From positions 124,001 to 188,000 of the forward strand of contig QOZR01000001.1 in assembly GCA_003576685.1 (NCBI GenBank): a DNA stretch of 64,000 bases. Reading direction: 5' to 3'. The notes under the pieces were generated by a model. That model made no database searches. It was not told where the DNA came from and saw only the letters and a program-made list of their open reading frames with translations. Both the position numbers and the translations under genes were made by a program. Within the stretch, counting starts at the first letter, position 1. Each line of letters begins with the position of its first letter. Source of the DNA: Virgifigura deserti (GTDB lineage Bacteria; Pseudomonadota; Alphaproteobacteria; Dongiales; Dongiaceae). Positions 1 to 7,281 of the stretch are shown one piece after another.

Positions 1-569
1 GGGTGATGGGCGGCCCCATGGATGTCTGGCAAGAGGCCGAGCACCCCTGGCTGGTCGCGGAAAAGCGCGCGATCCGCGAGGCGGTGGCGGGTCGCGGCAT
101 GCCCTATCTCGGCCTCTGCCTCGGACACCAGTTGCTGGGCGAGGCGCTCGGGGGCCGCGTCGGGCCGATGGGGCGGGCGGAGGTCGGGGTCCTCGACGTG
201 GATCTGACCGAGGCGGGCGCCGCCGATCCGCTGTTAACCGGCCTGCCGACGCGCTTCAAGGCGCTGCAGTGGCATGGCGCCGAGGTGGCGGAGGCGCCGC
301 CGGGCGCGGTGGTGCTGGCGCGCTCACCGGCCTGCGGCGTCCAGGCGATCCGCGTCGGCCGGCGTGCCTATGGCCTGCAGTATCATGTCGAGCTCACCGC
401 CGACACGGTGCGGGAATGGGGCGATGTCCCCGCCTACCGGTGCGCGCTCGAGCAGACGTTGGGCTCCGACGCCCTTCCACGCTTCGACGCCGAGGCCGGC
501 CGGCATATGACCGATTTCAACCGGAGCGCGCGCCGTCTCTACGACAATTTCATGGCCTTGTTGCGCTGA
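1..569 (+). CDS. Type 1 glutamine amidotransferase, 5'-truncated by the window edge
   Basis: Class I glutamine amidotransferase domain, which releases ammonia from glutamine through a Cys-His-Glu triad. The nucleophile elbow GLCLGHQLL carries the Cys at about residue 39 of the visible part, and QYHVE near residue 128 supplies the His. The reading frame is open to the first base, and the visible N-terminus (GGPMDVW) normally lies well inside this family, so the true start is upstream of the window. No synthase partner domain is visible, so this is a stand-alone amidotransferase-like protein of unknown acceptor. Its 3' end overlaps the 3' end of the convergent metY by 20 bp. Confidence 0.85.
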   Translation, partial: VMGGPMDVWQEAEHPWLVAEKRAIREAVAGRGMPYLGLCLGHQLLGEALGGRVGPMGRAEVGVLDVDLTEAGAADPLLTGLPTRFKALQWHGAEVAEAPPGAVVLARSPACGVQAIRVGRRAYGLQYHVELTADTVREWGDVPAYRCALEQTLGSDALPRFDAEAGRHMTDFNRSARRLYDNFMALLR

Positions 570-1863
570 GGCCGAGCGCCTGGTCCAGATCGGCGATGAT
601 GTCCTCGACGCTCTCGAGGCCAATCGACAGCCGCACCACCTCCGGTCCCGCACCAGCGGCCGTACGCTGCTCGTCGGTGAGCTGGCGGTGGGTCGTCGAG
701 GCGGGGTGCAGGATCAGGCTGCGCGTGTCCCCGACATTGGCGAGGTGGGACAGGAGCTCGCAGGACTCGACCACCTTTACGCCCGCGTCATAACCACCCT
801 TCACCCCGAAGGTGAAGACGGCGCCGGCGCCGCCCGGCATGTATTTCCGGGCAAGCGCGGCATAGGGGTTCGACGGCAGCCCGGCATAGGAGACCCAGTC
901 GACGCGCGGATGCGCCTCGAGGAATCGGGCCACTGCGAGCGCGTTCTCACAATGCCGCTGCATGCGCAGGGGCAGGGTCTCGATGCCGGTCAGCGTCAGG
1001 AAGGCATTCATCGGCGACAGCGCCGGCCCGAGATCTCGCAGGCCGACCGCCTTGGTCTGCATGATCAGCGCCATGTCGCCGAAGGTCTCGTAAAAGCGCA
1101 GGCCATGATAGGCGGGCTCCGGCGCGGTGAGGGCGGGGAACTTGTCGTTCTGCGCCCAGTCGAACCGGCCCGAATCGACAAGCGCCCCGCCCATCGCATT
1201 GCCGTGGCCGCCGAGGAACTTGGTCGTCGAATGGACGACGATGTCGGCGCCCCATTCGATCGGCCGGCAGAGATAGGGCGTGGCGAGCGTATTGTCGACG
1301 ATCAGCGGGATGCCGGCGTCGCGGGCGATCCGGGCGATCGCCTCGATATCGGTCACGACGCCGCCCGGGTTGGCCAGGCTCTCGACGAAGATCGCCTTGC
1401 AGTTCGGCGTCAGCGCGCGGGCGAAGTTCTCCGGGTCGTCCGGATCGACGAAGATCGCATGCCAGTCGAACTTCGCGAAGGTCCGGCCGAACTGGGTGAG
1501 CGATCCGCCATAGAGCTTCCGCGAGGCGAGAAAGCTCTCGCCCGGCGCCATCAGCGCGAAGAAGGCGACGAGCTGGGCCGCATGGCCCGAAGCCGTCGCG
1601 GTGGCGCCGCGGCCGCCCTCCAGGCTGGCGACGCGCTCCTCCAGCGCCGCTACGGTCGGGTTGGTCAGGCGCGAATAGATGTAGCCGAAGGTCGACAGGT
1701 TGAAGAGTGACGCGGCGTGCTCGACATCGTCGAACACGTAGGCCGTCGTGTGATAGATCGGCATCGTCCGCGCGCCGGTCACCGGATCGGGCGGCGCGCC
1801 GGCGTGGATGGCGCGCGTCTCGAAGCCCGGCTGCCGGGGCTTGCCCTTCGTGTCTTCGCTCAT
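550..1863 (-). CDS. metY: O-acetylhomoserine sulfhydrylase / aminocarboxypropyltransferase (MetY type)
   Basis: PLP-dependent Cys/Met metabolism enzyme of 437 residues, the usual length for MetY. It should condense O-acetylhomoserine with sulfide to homocysteine in the cytoplasm (direct sulfhydrylation for methionine). Visible hallmarks are the ETRAIHAG start of the fold, the SRLTNPT and SGHAAQ segments, and the PLP-lysine motif HSTTKFLGG with Lys near residue 215. The start ATG overlaps the stop of the upstream CoA-binding gene by 4 bp, so the two are translationally coupled. The long MetY insertions favour O-acetylhomoserine sulfhydrylase over cystathionine enzymes, though substrate choice is inferred from family. 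Confidence 0.93.
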   Translation of the reverse strand: MSEDTKGKPRQPGFETRAIHAGAPPDPVTGARTMPIYHTTAYVFDDVEHAASLFNLSTFGYIYSRLTNPTVAALEERVASLEGGRGATATASGHAAQLVAFFALMAPGESFLASRKLYGGSLTQFGRTFAKFDWHAIFVDPDDPENFARALTPNCKAIFVESLANPGGVVTDIEAIARIARDAGIPLIVDNTLATPYLCRPIEWGADIVVHSTTKFLGGHGNAMGGALVDSGRFDWAQNDKFPALTAPEPAYHGLRFYETFGDMALIMQTKAVGLRDLGPALSPMNAFLTLTGIETLPLRMQRHCENALAVARFLEAHPRVDWVSYAGLPSNPYAALARKYMPGGAGAVFTFGVKGGYDAGVKVVESCELLSHLANVGDTRSLILHPASTTHRQLTDEQRTAAGAGPEVVRLSIGLESVEDIIADLDQALGLSATRP

Positions 1864-2360
1864 ACGTTCAGCTTCCGCCGCTTGCTGGAGATGATGCCCG
1901 AATTGAACCCGCCCCAGCTCAGCTCGCCATGCAGCCGGCCGTACTCGATCTTCGGGCAGCGATTCATGACCACCGTCAGGCCGGCGGCTTCCGCCTTTGC
2001 AGCCGCTTCGTCGTTACGGACCCCAATCTGCATCCAGACGACGCTGGCGCCGATCGCGACCGCCTCGTCGACGATCGGTCCCACCTTGTCGGACCGGCGG
2101 AAGATATCGACCATGTCGATCCGGCCGGCGCTCTCCTGCGGGATATCCGTCAGCGCGGCGTAGCAGGTTTCGCCGTTGATCGTCCGGCCGGCCGCCGTGG
2201 GATTGACCGGGATGACCCGGTATCGTTTGCTCTGCAGATATTCCATCACGAAGGCGCTCGGTCGGTTCCAGTCGGGGCTGGCGCCGACCATGGCGATGGT
2301 CTTCACGCTGCGCAGGATTCGGCGCAGATGCTCGTCGGGATAATGGTCGTGATCGCTCAT
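1860..2360 (-). CDS. CoA-binding protein, YccU-like
   Basis: Small single-domain protein (166 residues) of the CoA-binding/Rossmann family seen in YccU and at the N-terminus of succinyl-CoA synthetases. The nucleotide loop TIAMVGASPDW lies near residues 20-30, and a conserved MNRCPKIEYGRL segment follows near the C-terminus. Function in this family is not settled; a role in acyl-CoA or metabolite sensing is often supposed. It sits between an enoyl-CoA hydratase and metY, with 4-bp overlaps on both sides, indicating one operon read leftwards. Confidence 0.85.
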   Translation of the reverse strand: MSDHDHYPDEHLRRILRSVKTIAMVGASPDWNRPSAFVMEYLQSKRYRVIPVNPTAAGRTINGETCYAALTDIPQESAGRIDMVDIFRRSDKVGPIVDEAVAIGASVVWMQIGVRNDEAAAKAEAAGLTVVMNRCPKIEYGRLHGELSWGGFNSGIISSKRRKLNV

Positions 2361-3151
2361 CGGCCCCGCCAGGTCGGATGGCGCTTGGCCAGGAAGGCAT
2401 CGATCCCCTCCGCGGCGTCGCGCGCCATCATGTTGGTCGTCATCACCTCGCTCGCATAGGCATAGGCCTGTCCCAGCTCGAGATCGATCTGCCGGTAGAA
2501 CGCCTCCTTGCCGATCGCGAGGGTCAGCGGCGATTTGCCGGTGATCTTGCCGGCCAGCTCCGTCACGGCCCGGTCGAGTTCGTCCGCCGGAACGGCGCGG
2601 TTGATCAGGCCGATCTCGGCGGCGCGATCCGCCGGGATCATTTCGCCGGTCAGCAGCATCTCCATCGCCTGCTTGCGCGGCACCGCGCGGCTCAGCGCTA
2701 CCATCGGGGTGGAGCAGAACAGCCCGATATTGACGCCGGGAGTCGCGAAGCGGGCGTCGTTGGCGGCGATCGCGAGATCGCAGGTCGCGACGAGCTGACA
2801 GCCGGCGGCCGTGGCGATGCCGTGCACGCGGGCGATCACCGGCTTCGGCAGGCGGGTAATCGCCAGCATCAGTTCGCTGCAGCGGGCGAACACCGCCTCA
2901 TAGGCCTCGCGCCGCGGATCGGCGCGGAGTTCCTTCAGATCGTGACCGGCGCAGAAGGCGGGGCCGGCCCCGGCCAGCACCACGACCTTGACGGAGTCGT
3001 CGGTCGCGACGTCGCCCAGCGTCGCCAGCAGCGACTCCATTACCGCCATCGACAGCGCGTTGCGCGCCTGCGGCCGGTTGAGCGTCAGTGTCGCCACGCC
3101 GGCGGCATCCGTGCGCAAGAGAAGCGGCTCGTTTGCGGCCATCGCGGTCAT
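2357..3151 (-). CDS. Enoyl-CoA hydratase/isomerase family protein
   Basis: Crotonase-fold enzyme of 264 residues, the normal size for a single-domain enoyl-CoA hydratase. The two oxyanion-hole segments are seen: AGHDLKEL in the N-terminal half and HGIATAAGCQLVATCDLAIA in the middle. I place the start at the ATG giving MTAMAANEP because GGAGAAG lies about 7 bases upstream; a longer reading 36 bp upstream adds a non-family N-terminus. It is the first gene of the three-gene leftward operon with the CoA-binding protein and metY. The precise acyl-CoA substrate cannot be read from sequence; hydratase versus isomerase is unresolved. Confidence 0.87.
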   Translation of the reverse strand: MTAMAANEPLLLRTDAAGVATLTLNRPQARNALSMAVMESLLATLGDVATDDSVKVVVLAGAGPAFCAGHDLKELRADPRREAYEAVFARCSELMLAITRLPKPVIARVHGIATAAGCQLVATCDLAIAANDARFATPGVNIGLFCSTPMVALSRAVPRKQAMEMLLTGEMIPADRAAEIGLINRAVPADELDRAVTELAGKITGKSPLTLAIGKEAFYRQIDLELGQAYAYASEVMTTNMMARDAAEGIDAFLAKRHPTWRGR

Positions 3152-3269
3152 GATGGACTTCTCCGGTTCGCGTGAAGGTCGGCGCAATTTGGCCGGTTCA
3201 TGCCGAACAGTTCAAGCCATAGTTGGCAGACAATGTCGCGCGCCCGGTCGGTGAGGGCGTCGCCGCGTG

Positions 3270-3285
3270 CGGTATTATAATACCG
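3270..3285. promoter_or_regulatory. Perfect 16-bp palindrome, candidate operator
   Basis: CGGTATTATAATACCG is a perfect dyad with an AT core inside GC-rich DNA. It lies about 120 bp upstream of the leftward enoyl-CoA hydratase gene and about 50 bp upstream of the rplM promoter. TetR-type regulators of fatty-acid genes use dyads of this size, but no regulator is encoded nearby, so the owner is unknown. Confidence 0.4.
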
Positions 3286-3321
3286 TGCTGCTAACTAACT
3301 AGAACACTGTGCTTTTTTCCG

Positions 3322-3350
3322 TTGACAAGCCGGCGGGCGACGCCTAGACA
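3322..3350 (+). promoter_or_regulatory. Sigma-70-type promoter of rplM-rpsI
   Basis: A perfect -35 TTGACA at 3322-3327 is followed after exactly 17 bp by TAGACA at 3345-3350. It points at rplM, about 100 bp downstream, which fits strong constitutive expression of a ribosomal protein operon. Confidence 0.7.
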
Positions 3351-3449
3351 TGGCGCCGCGATAGACGGCGCGGTGCCTGGGCGACTCTCGGGTCTGCCGG
3401 CACGGCCGCAGAGTCTCATTTACCAATATTGATCAGATAGCGGGTTCTC

Positions 3450-3914
3450 ATGAAGACCTATTCCGCCAAGCCTGCCGAGGTGGCGAAGAAGTGGATCCTG
3501 GTCGATGCCGACGGCCTCGTCCTCGGGCGACTGGCGAGCATCGTTGCCAACCGGCTCCGCGGCAAGCACAAGCCGAGCTACACGCCGCATGTCGATTGCG
3601 GCGACAACGTGATCGTGATCAATGCCGAGAAGGTGCGGCTCACCGGCAACAAGCTGGAGCAGCGCAAGTTCTTCTGGCACACCGGCCATCCGGGCGGCAT
3701 CAAGGAGCGGAGCATGGGCCAGATCCTTGGCGGCCGGTATCCGGAGCGGGTAATCCTCAAGGCGGTCGAGCGGATGGTGCCGCGCGGACCGCTCGGGCGG
3801 CAGCAGATGAGCAATCTGCGCGTCTATGCCGGCACGAGCCATCCGCATGAGGCGCAACAGCCCGAGGCGCTGGACGTCGCCGGCATGAACCGCAAGAACA
3901 AGAGGATCGCCTGA
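3450..3914 (+). CDS. rplM: 50S ribosomal protein L13
   Basis: Large-subunit ribosomal protein L13, 154 residues, slightly longer than the 142 of E. coli, as in many alphaproteobacteria. The start [11 protein letters not shown], the core [12 protein letters not shown] and [14 protein letters not shown], and the C-terminal [17 protein letters not shown] are all family hallmarks. It acts early in 50S assembly by binding 23S rRNA. rpsI begins 2 bp after its stop, the universal rplM-rpsI pairing. Confidence 0.98.
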   Translation: MKTYSAKPAEVAKKWILVDADGLVLGRLASIVANRLRGKHKPSYTPHVDCGDNVIVINAEKVRLTGNKLEQRKFFWHTGHPGGIKERSMGQILGGRYPERVILKAVERMVPRGPLGRQQMSNLRVYAGTSHPHEAQQPEALDVAGMNRKNKRIA

Positions 3915-3916
3915 TC

Positions 3917-4399
3917 ATGAGTAACGGAACGCAGACGCTGTCTGACCTGAAGGACCTGGGTCAGGCGGCCGCGCCGACGACGGCGCCCTTGGCCGAACCG
4001 AAGATCGACGCCGAGGGGCGCGCCTATGCCACCGGCAAGCGGAAGAATTCGGTGGCCCGTGTCTGGATCAAGCCGGGCTCCGGAAAGGTTCAGGTCAACG
4101 GCCGCGAGAGCGAGGTCTATTTCGCGCGGCCGGTGCTGCGCATGGTGCTCAACCAGCCCTTCGGCGTGACCAATCGGGTCGGTCAGTTCGATGTGATCTG
4201 CACGGTGACCGGCGGTGGCCTGTCGGGCCAGGCCGGCGCGGTGCGTCACGGCATCAGCCGGGCGCTGACCTATTACGAGCCGGCCCTGCGCGGCGCCTTG
4301 AAGGCGGGCGGGTTCCTGACCCGCGATTCGCGCGTCGTCGAGCGCAAGAAGTACGGCAAGGCCAAGGCGCGACGTAGCTTCCAGTTCTCGAAGCGCTGA
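3917..4399 (+). CDS. rpsI: 30S ribosomal protein S9
   Basis: Small-subunit protein S9, 160 residues. The first ~35 residues are an alanine/proline-rich extension typical of alphaproteobacteria. The conserved body starts at [14 protein letters not shown] and ends in the invariant basic tail with terminal QFSKR, which reaches the P-site tRNA in the ribosome. It is co-transcribed with rplM and followed by a strong intrinsic terminator. Confidence 0.98.
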   Translation: MSNGTQTLSDLKDLGQAAAPTTAPLAEPKIDAEGRAYATGKRKNSVARVWIKPGSGKVQVNGRESEVYFARPVLRMVLNQPFGVTNRVGQFDVICTVTGGGLSGQAGAVRHGISRALTYYEPALRGALKAGGFLTRDSRVVERKKYGKAKARRSFQFSKR

Positions 4400-4427
4400 G
4401 TCCGCGGGAGCATCGGCGTTTTTTCAG

Positions 4428-4462
4428 AAGGGCGCTCCTGCGGGAGCGCCCTTCTTGTTTTT
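4428..4462 (+). terminator. Intrinsic terminator after rpsI
   Basis: An 11-bp perfect GC-rich stem (arms AAGGGCGCTCC and GGAGCGCCCTT) with a 4-base loop is followed by CTTGTTTTT. It lies 29 bp after the rpsI stop and ends the ribosomal operon. Confidence 0.85.
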
Positions 4463-4523
4463 GGCCGGTGTCTTTGTCGAACTGGTCGAAGCACGACCGA
4501 ACTCAACTCGAGGAAGAACGGTA

Positions 4524-5573
4524 ATGGCGACGACGAACAGATTGCGGATCGGCATTCTCGGTGCGAGCGGATACACCGGCGCGGAGCTGGTGCGGCTGCT
4601 GACGCGTCATCCGGAGAGCGAGATCCGCCTGCTGACCGCGGACCGTCAGGCCGGGCGTCCTCTGGCAGAGGTCTTCCCTCATCTGGGCGGTCTCGGCCTG
4701 CCGGATCTCGTGAAGGTCGAGGATGCCGACTGGAGCGGTCTCGATCTCGTCTTCTGCTGCCTGCCGCACGGCACTACGCAGGAGATCATCGCCGGGCTGC
4801 CGCGGCACCTGAAGGTCGTCGACCTGTCGGCGGATTTCCGGCTCCGCGATCCGACCGCCTATGCGCAGTGGTACGGCCATGAGCATCGGGCGCCGGCCCT
4901 GCAGCAGGAGGCCGTCTACGGCTTGACGGAGCTGAAGCGCGACGCGATCCGCCCCGCCCGCCTGGTCGCCAATCCCGGCTGCTATCCCACATCGGCGCAG
5001 CTCCCGCTGGTGCCGTTGTTCGAGGCCGGCGCGATTGAGCGCGACGACATCATCATCGACGCCAAATCCGGCGTGAGCGGCGCCGGTCGCGACGCCAAGC
5101 AGGCCAACCTCTTTGCCGAGGTGACCGAGGGCATTCACGCCTATGGCATCGCCGGCCACCGCCACGCGCCGGAGATCGAGCAGGGGCTGAGCGAGATCGC
5201 CGGCCGACCGGTGACGGTCAATTTCACGCCGCATCTGATGCCGATGAGCCGCGGCATCCTGTCGACGATCTATGTCCGGCTCGCGAACGGCGCGGGTGCC
5301 GATGACCTGCGCCGCACACTGCAGGAGCGCTATGACGGCGAACCTTTCGTCCGCGTGCTGCCGGCGGGCGCGGCGCCGGCGACGCGCCATGTCCGCGGCT
5401 CCAACCATTGCCTAATCGGCGTGTTCGCCGATCGCGTTCCGGGGAGGGCGATCCTGCTGTCGGCTATCGACAATCTGGTCAAGGGCGCCTCCGGCCAGGC
5501 CGTGCAGAACATGAACCTGATGGCGGGCTTTCAGGAGACCGCCGGACTCGAGCAGGGGGCCTTGTTTCCATGA
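4524..5573 (+). CDS. argC: N-acetyl-gamma-glutamyl-phosphate reductase
   Basis: Third step of arginine synthesis: NADPH-dependent reduction of N-acetylglutamyl phosphate to the semialdehyde. The nucleotide-binding start GILGASGYTGAELVRLL and the active-site NPGCYPTS with Cys at about residue 153 are clear. Length (349 residues) matches the type 1 ArgC family. I use the ATG at 4524, preceded by AGGAAG; an earlier in-frame start would add an unrelated leader. Its stop overlaps the ATG of the carbonic anhydrase gene by 4 bp, so both are probably translated from one message. Confidence 0.96.
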   Translation: MATTNRLRIGILGASGYTGAELVRLLTRHPESEIRLLTADRQAGRPLAEVFPHLGGLGLPDLVKVEDADWSGLDLVFCCLPHGTTQEIIAGLPRHLKVVDLSADFRLRDPTAYAQWYGHEHRAPALQQEAVYGLTELKRDAIRPARLVANPGCYPTSAQLPLVPLFEAGAIERDDIIIDAKSGVSGAGRDAKQANLFAEVTEGIHAYGIAGHRHAPEIEQGLSEIAGRPVTVNFTPHLMPMSRGILSTIYVRLANGAGADDLRRTLQERYDGEPFVRVLPAGAAPATRHVRGSNHCLIGVFADRVPGRAILLSAIDNLVKGASGQAVQNMNLMAGFQETAGLEQGALFP

Positions 5574-6115
5574 GTAGCAACATCCTGCCCTACGGCGATA
5601 AGCGGCCCCGCATCGCCGCCGATGCCTTCGTCGCGCCGACAGCGGTGATCATCGGCGATGTCGAGATCGGCTCCGGCGCCAGCATCTGGTTCGGCTGCGT
5701 GCTGCGCGGCGACGTCAATTCGATCCGCATCGGCGCGCGCACCAATATCCAGGACGGCACCATCATCCACGGCAATCACGAGAGCGAGGAATTCCCGGCG
5801 AAGGGCGTGCGGACCGTCATCGGGTCCGACGTGACCGTGGGGCATATGGCGGTGCTGCATGCCTGCACGGTCGAGGATGGCGGGTTTGTCGGCATCAAGG
5901 CCTGCCTCCTCGACGGCTCCTATGTCGAGTCGCAGGGCATGGTGGCCGCCGGCGCGCTCGTCACGCCAGGCAAGCGGGTCCGCCGCGGCGAGCTATGGGC
6001 CGGCAGCCCGGCAAAGCTGCTGCGGCCGCTGACGCAGGCCGAGCTGGATTACTTTCCCTATTCGGCGCGGCATTACCGCGAGCTGGCCGACAGCTATCGA
6101 ATGGGTAACGGCTGA
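5570..6115 (+). CDS. Gamma-class carbonic anhydrase family protein
   Basis: Left-handed beta-helix protein of 181 residues built from hexapeptide repeats (for example IGDVEIG, IRIGART). The metal-ligand histidines are seen in TIIHGNHE and in the GHMAVLHAC segment, matching the gamma carbonic anhydrase/PaaY group. The expected activity is CO2 hydration or a related role in the cytoplasm; many members lack measurable activity. Coupled to argC by an ATGA overlap, a common alphaproteobacterial arrangement. Confidence 0.9.
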   Translation: MSSNILPYGDKRPRIAADAFVAPTAVIIGDVEIGSGASIWFGCVLRGDVNSIRIGARTNIQDGTIIHGNHESEEFPAKGVRTVIGSDVTVGHMAVLHACTVEDGGFVGIKACLLDGSYVESQGMVAAGALVTPGKRVRRGELWAGSPAKLLRPLTQAELDYFPYSARHYRELADSYRMGNG

Positions 6116-6194
6116 GCTGTCCGAACCGCGGGAGTGACCGGTCGGCTGCCAGAGGGGCAGGTTTGGAACTTGCCCCTACCATGTCGGAAGCGAG

Positions 6195-6674
6195 TCACTC
6201 TTCCGGACCGAGCGTCTTGGCCATCGCGTAATTGTGGATGAGGACGCCTCGGAGTTGAAAGTCGCGACGCTCGAGTAAGGCGAAGTCCTTTCGCGCGAAC
6301 AGGGGGCGCGCCGCCTCGCTGGCTTCCACATACAAGCGGGTCATGCCACGCTCGAGCGCAACCTTCTCCAGTTCGTCATACAGGGCGGACGCGACTCCCG
6401 TCCCGACCACGTCAGGCCGGCAGAAAAGATGATCGATGTGGCCGTCCGCCTCCAGGTCGCCATAGGCGATCGGATCTCCTTCATTGTTGACGACGACGAG
6501 AAGAATGCGTCCGTCCGTGGCAACCTCGTCGAACTGGTGCGGGTCAGGCCTGCACGGCGCCCAGGCCTCAACCTGCTGCGCGCTATAGTTGCGTCTGCCG
6601 GTCTCCCGGATAGCGTCGAAGAAGAGCGCACACAACCGTTCCGCATCAGCTGTCTCGTAAGGACGTATCTGCAC
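6195..6674 (-). CDS. GNAT family N-acetyltransferase
   Basis: Single-domain GNAT protein, 159 residues. The N-terminal MQIRPYETADAERLCALF and the acetyl-CoA binding strand region around FCRPDVVGTGVASALYDEL (motif A, with the G-x-G-x-A loop) identify the fold. The C-terminal LYVEASEAARPLFARKDF is the usual motif B. The acceptor substrate cannot be predicted. Transcribed alone, opposite to the carbonic anhydrase gene. Confidence 0.85.
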   Translation of the reverse strand: MQIRPYETADAERLCALFFDAIRETGRRNYSAQQVEAWAPCRPDPHQFDEVATDGRILLVVVNNEGDPIAYGDLEADGHIDHLFCRPDVVGTGVASALYDELEKVALERGMTRLYVEASEAARPLFARKDFALLERRDFQLRGVLIHNYAMAKTLGPEE

Positions 6675-6745
6675 CGCAAGTCTCTCTCATTCGCGCAGAG
6701 GGTAAATGTATATCTCTTAAATCCGGCTCAATCGTTGAGGGTGCC

Positions 6746-7267
6746 TCAAGGCACCCTGACGCCGGTGGCCTCCGAGACCGCCGCGTCCAGGCCGTGGAGC
6801 GGAAAGGCGGTCGTGTTGGTGCCGCCACTGGCCGCATGGTAGGTGAAGCGCAGGGTCTCGCCGGCGAGCCAGGCGTTGAACGGATCCGTTGGCTTTATCA
6901 CGTCGTCGTCCGACGACCACGCCTTCCAGAAGGCGACCTTGCCGCCGACATGCCCCCACAGCGCGCCTTTGCTTTCGCCCGCCCGGCGGACGACGTCCGT
7001 GTCGATCGTCTCGCCGCCGTCGATGCGATAGCTCGGCATCGCGCCGGCGAAACCCGAGCCGTCGCCCAGATGAACCTCGGCGATGATCTGATAGGTATCG
7101 TCGCTGTGCCGGGGCCAGAGATAGAGCGTGTTGCCATCCTCGTTGGTAATCTTGGCGGCGCGGAGGGCCACATCGTCCGCGGGCGCCTGCGTGACCGTCC
7201 ATTCGGACGCCATGGCCGGCAGAGCGAGCAGAATGGAAAGGGTGAAGCCGGCGAGGAGCTGCATCAT
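6746..7267 (-). CDS. Secreted hypothetical protein
   Basis: 173 residues starting with a convincing Sec signal peptide (MMQLLAGFTLSILLALPAMA, cleavage after AMA). The mature part has no catalytic motif I recognise; it contains tryptophan-rich beta-type sequence and ends in VRVP. It is probably periplasmic. I chose the start at the MM pair since it creates the signal peptide; upstream in-frame codons give a basic, non-homologous leader. It lies 14 bp downstream of phaC on the same strand and may be co-transcribed, but I see no functional link to PHA. Confidence 0.7.
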   Translation of the reverse strand: MMQLLAGFTLSILLALPAMASEWTVTQAPADDVALRAAKITNEDGNTLYLWPRHSDDTYQIIAEVHLGDGSGFAGAMPSYRIDGGETIDTDVVRRAGESKGALWGHVGGKVAFWKAWSSDDDVIKPTDPFNAWLAGETLRFTYHAASGGTNTTAFPLHGLDAAVSEATGVRVP

Positions 7268-7281
7268 GTCGCTCACCCGGC

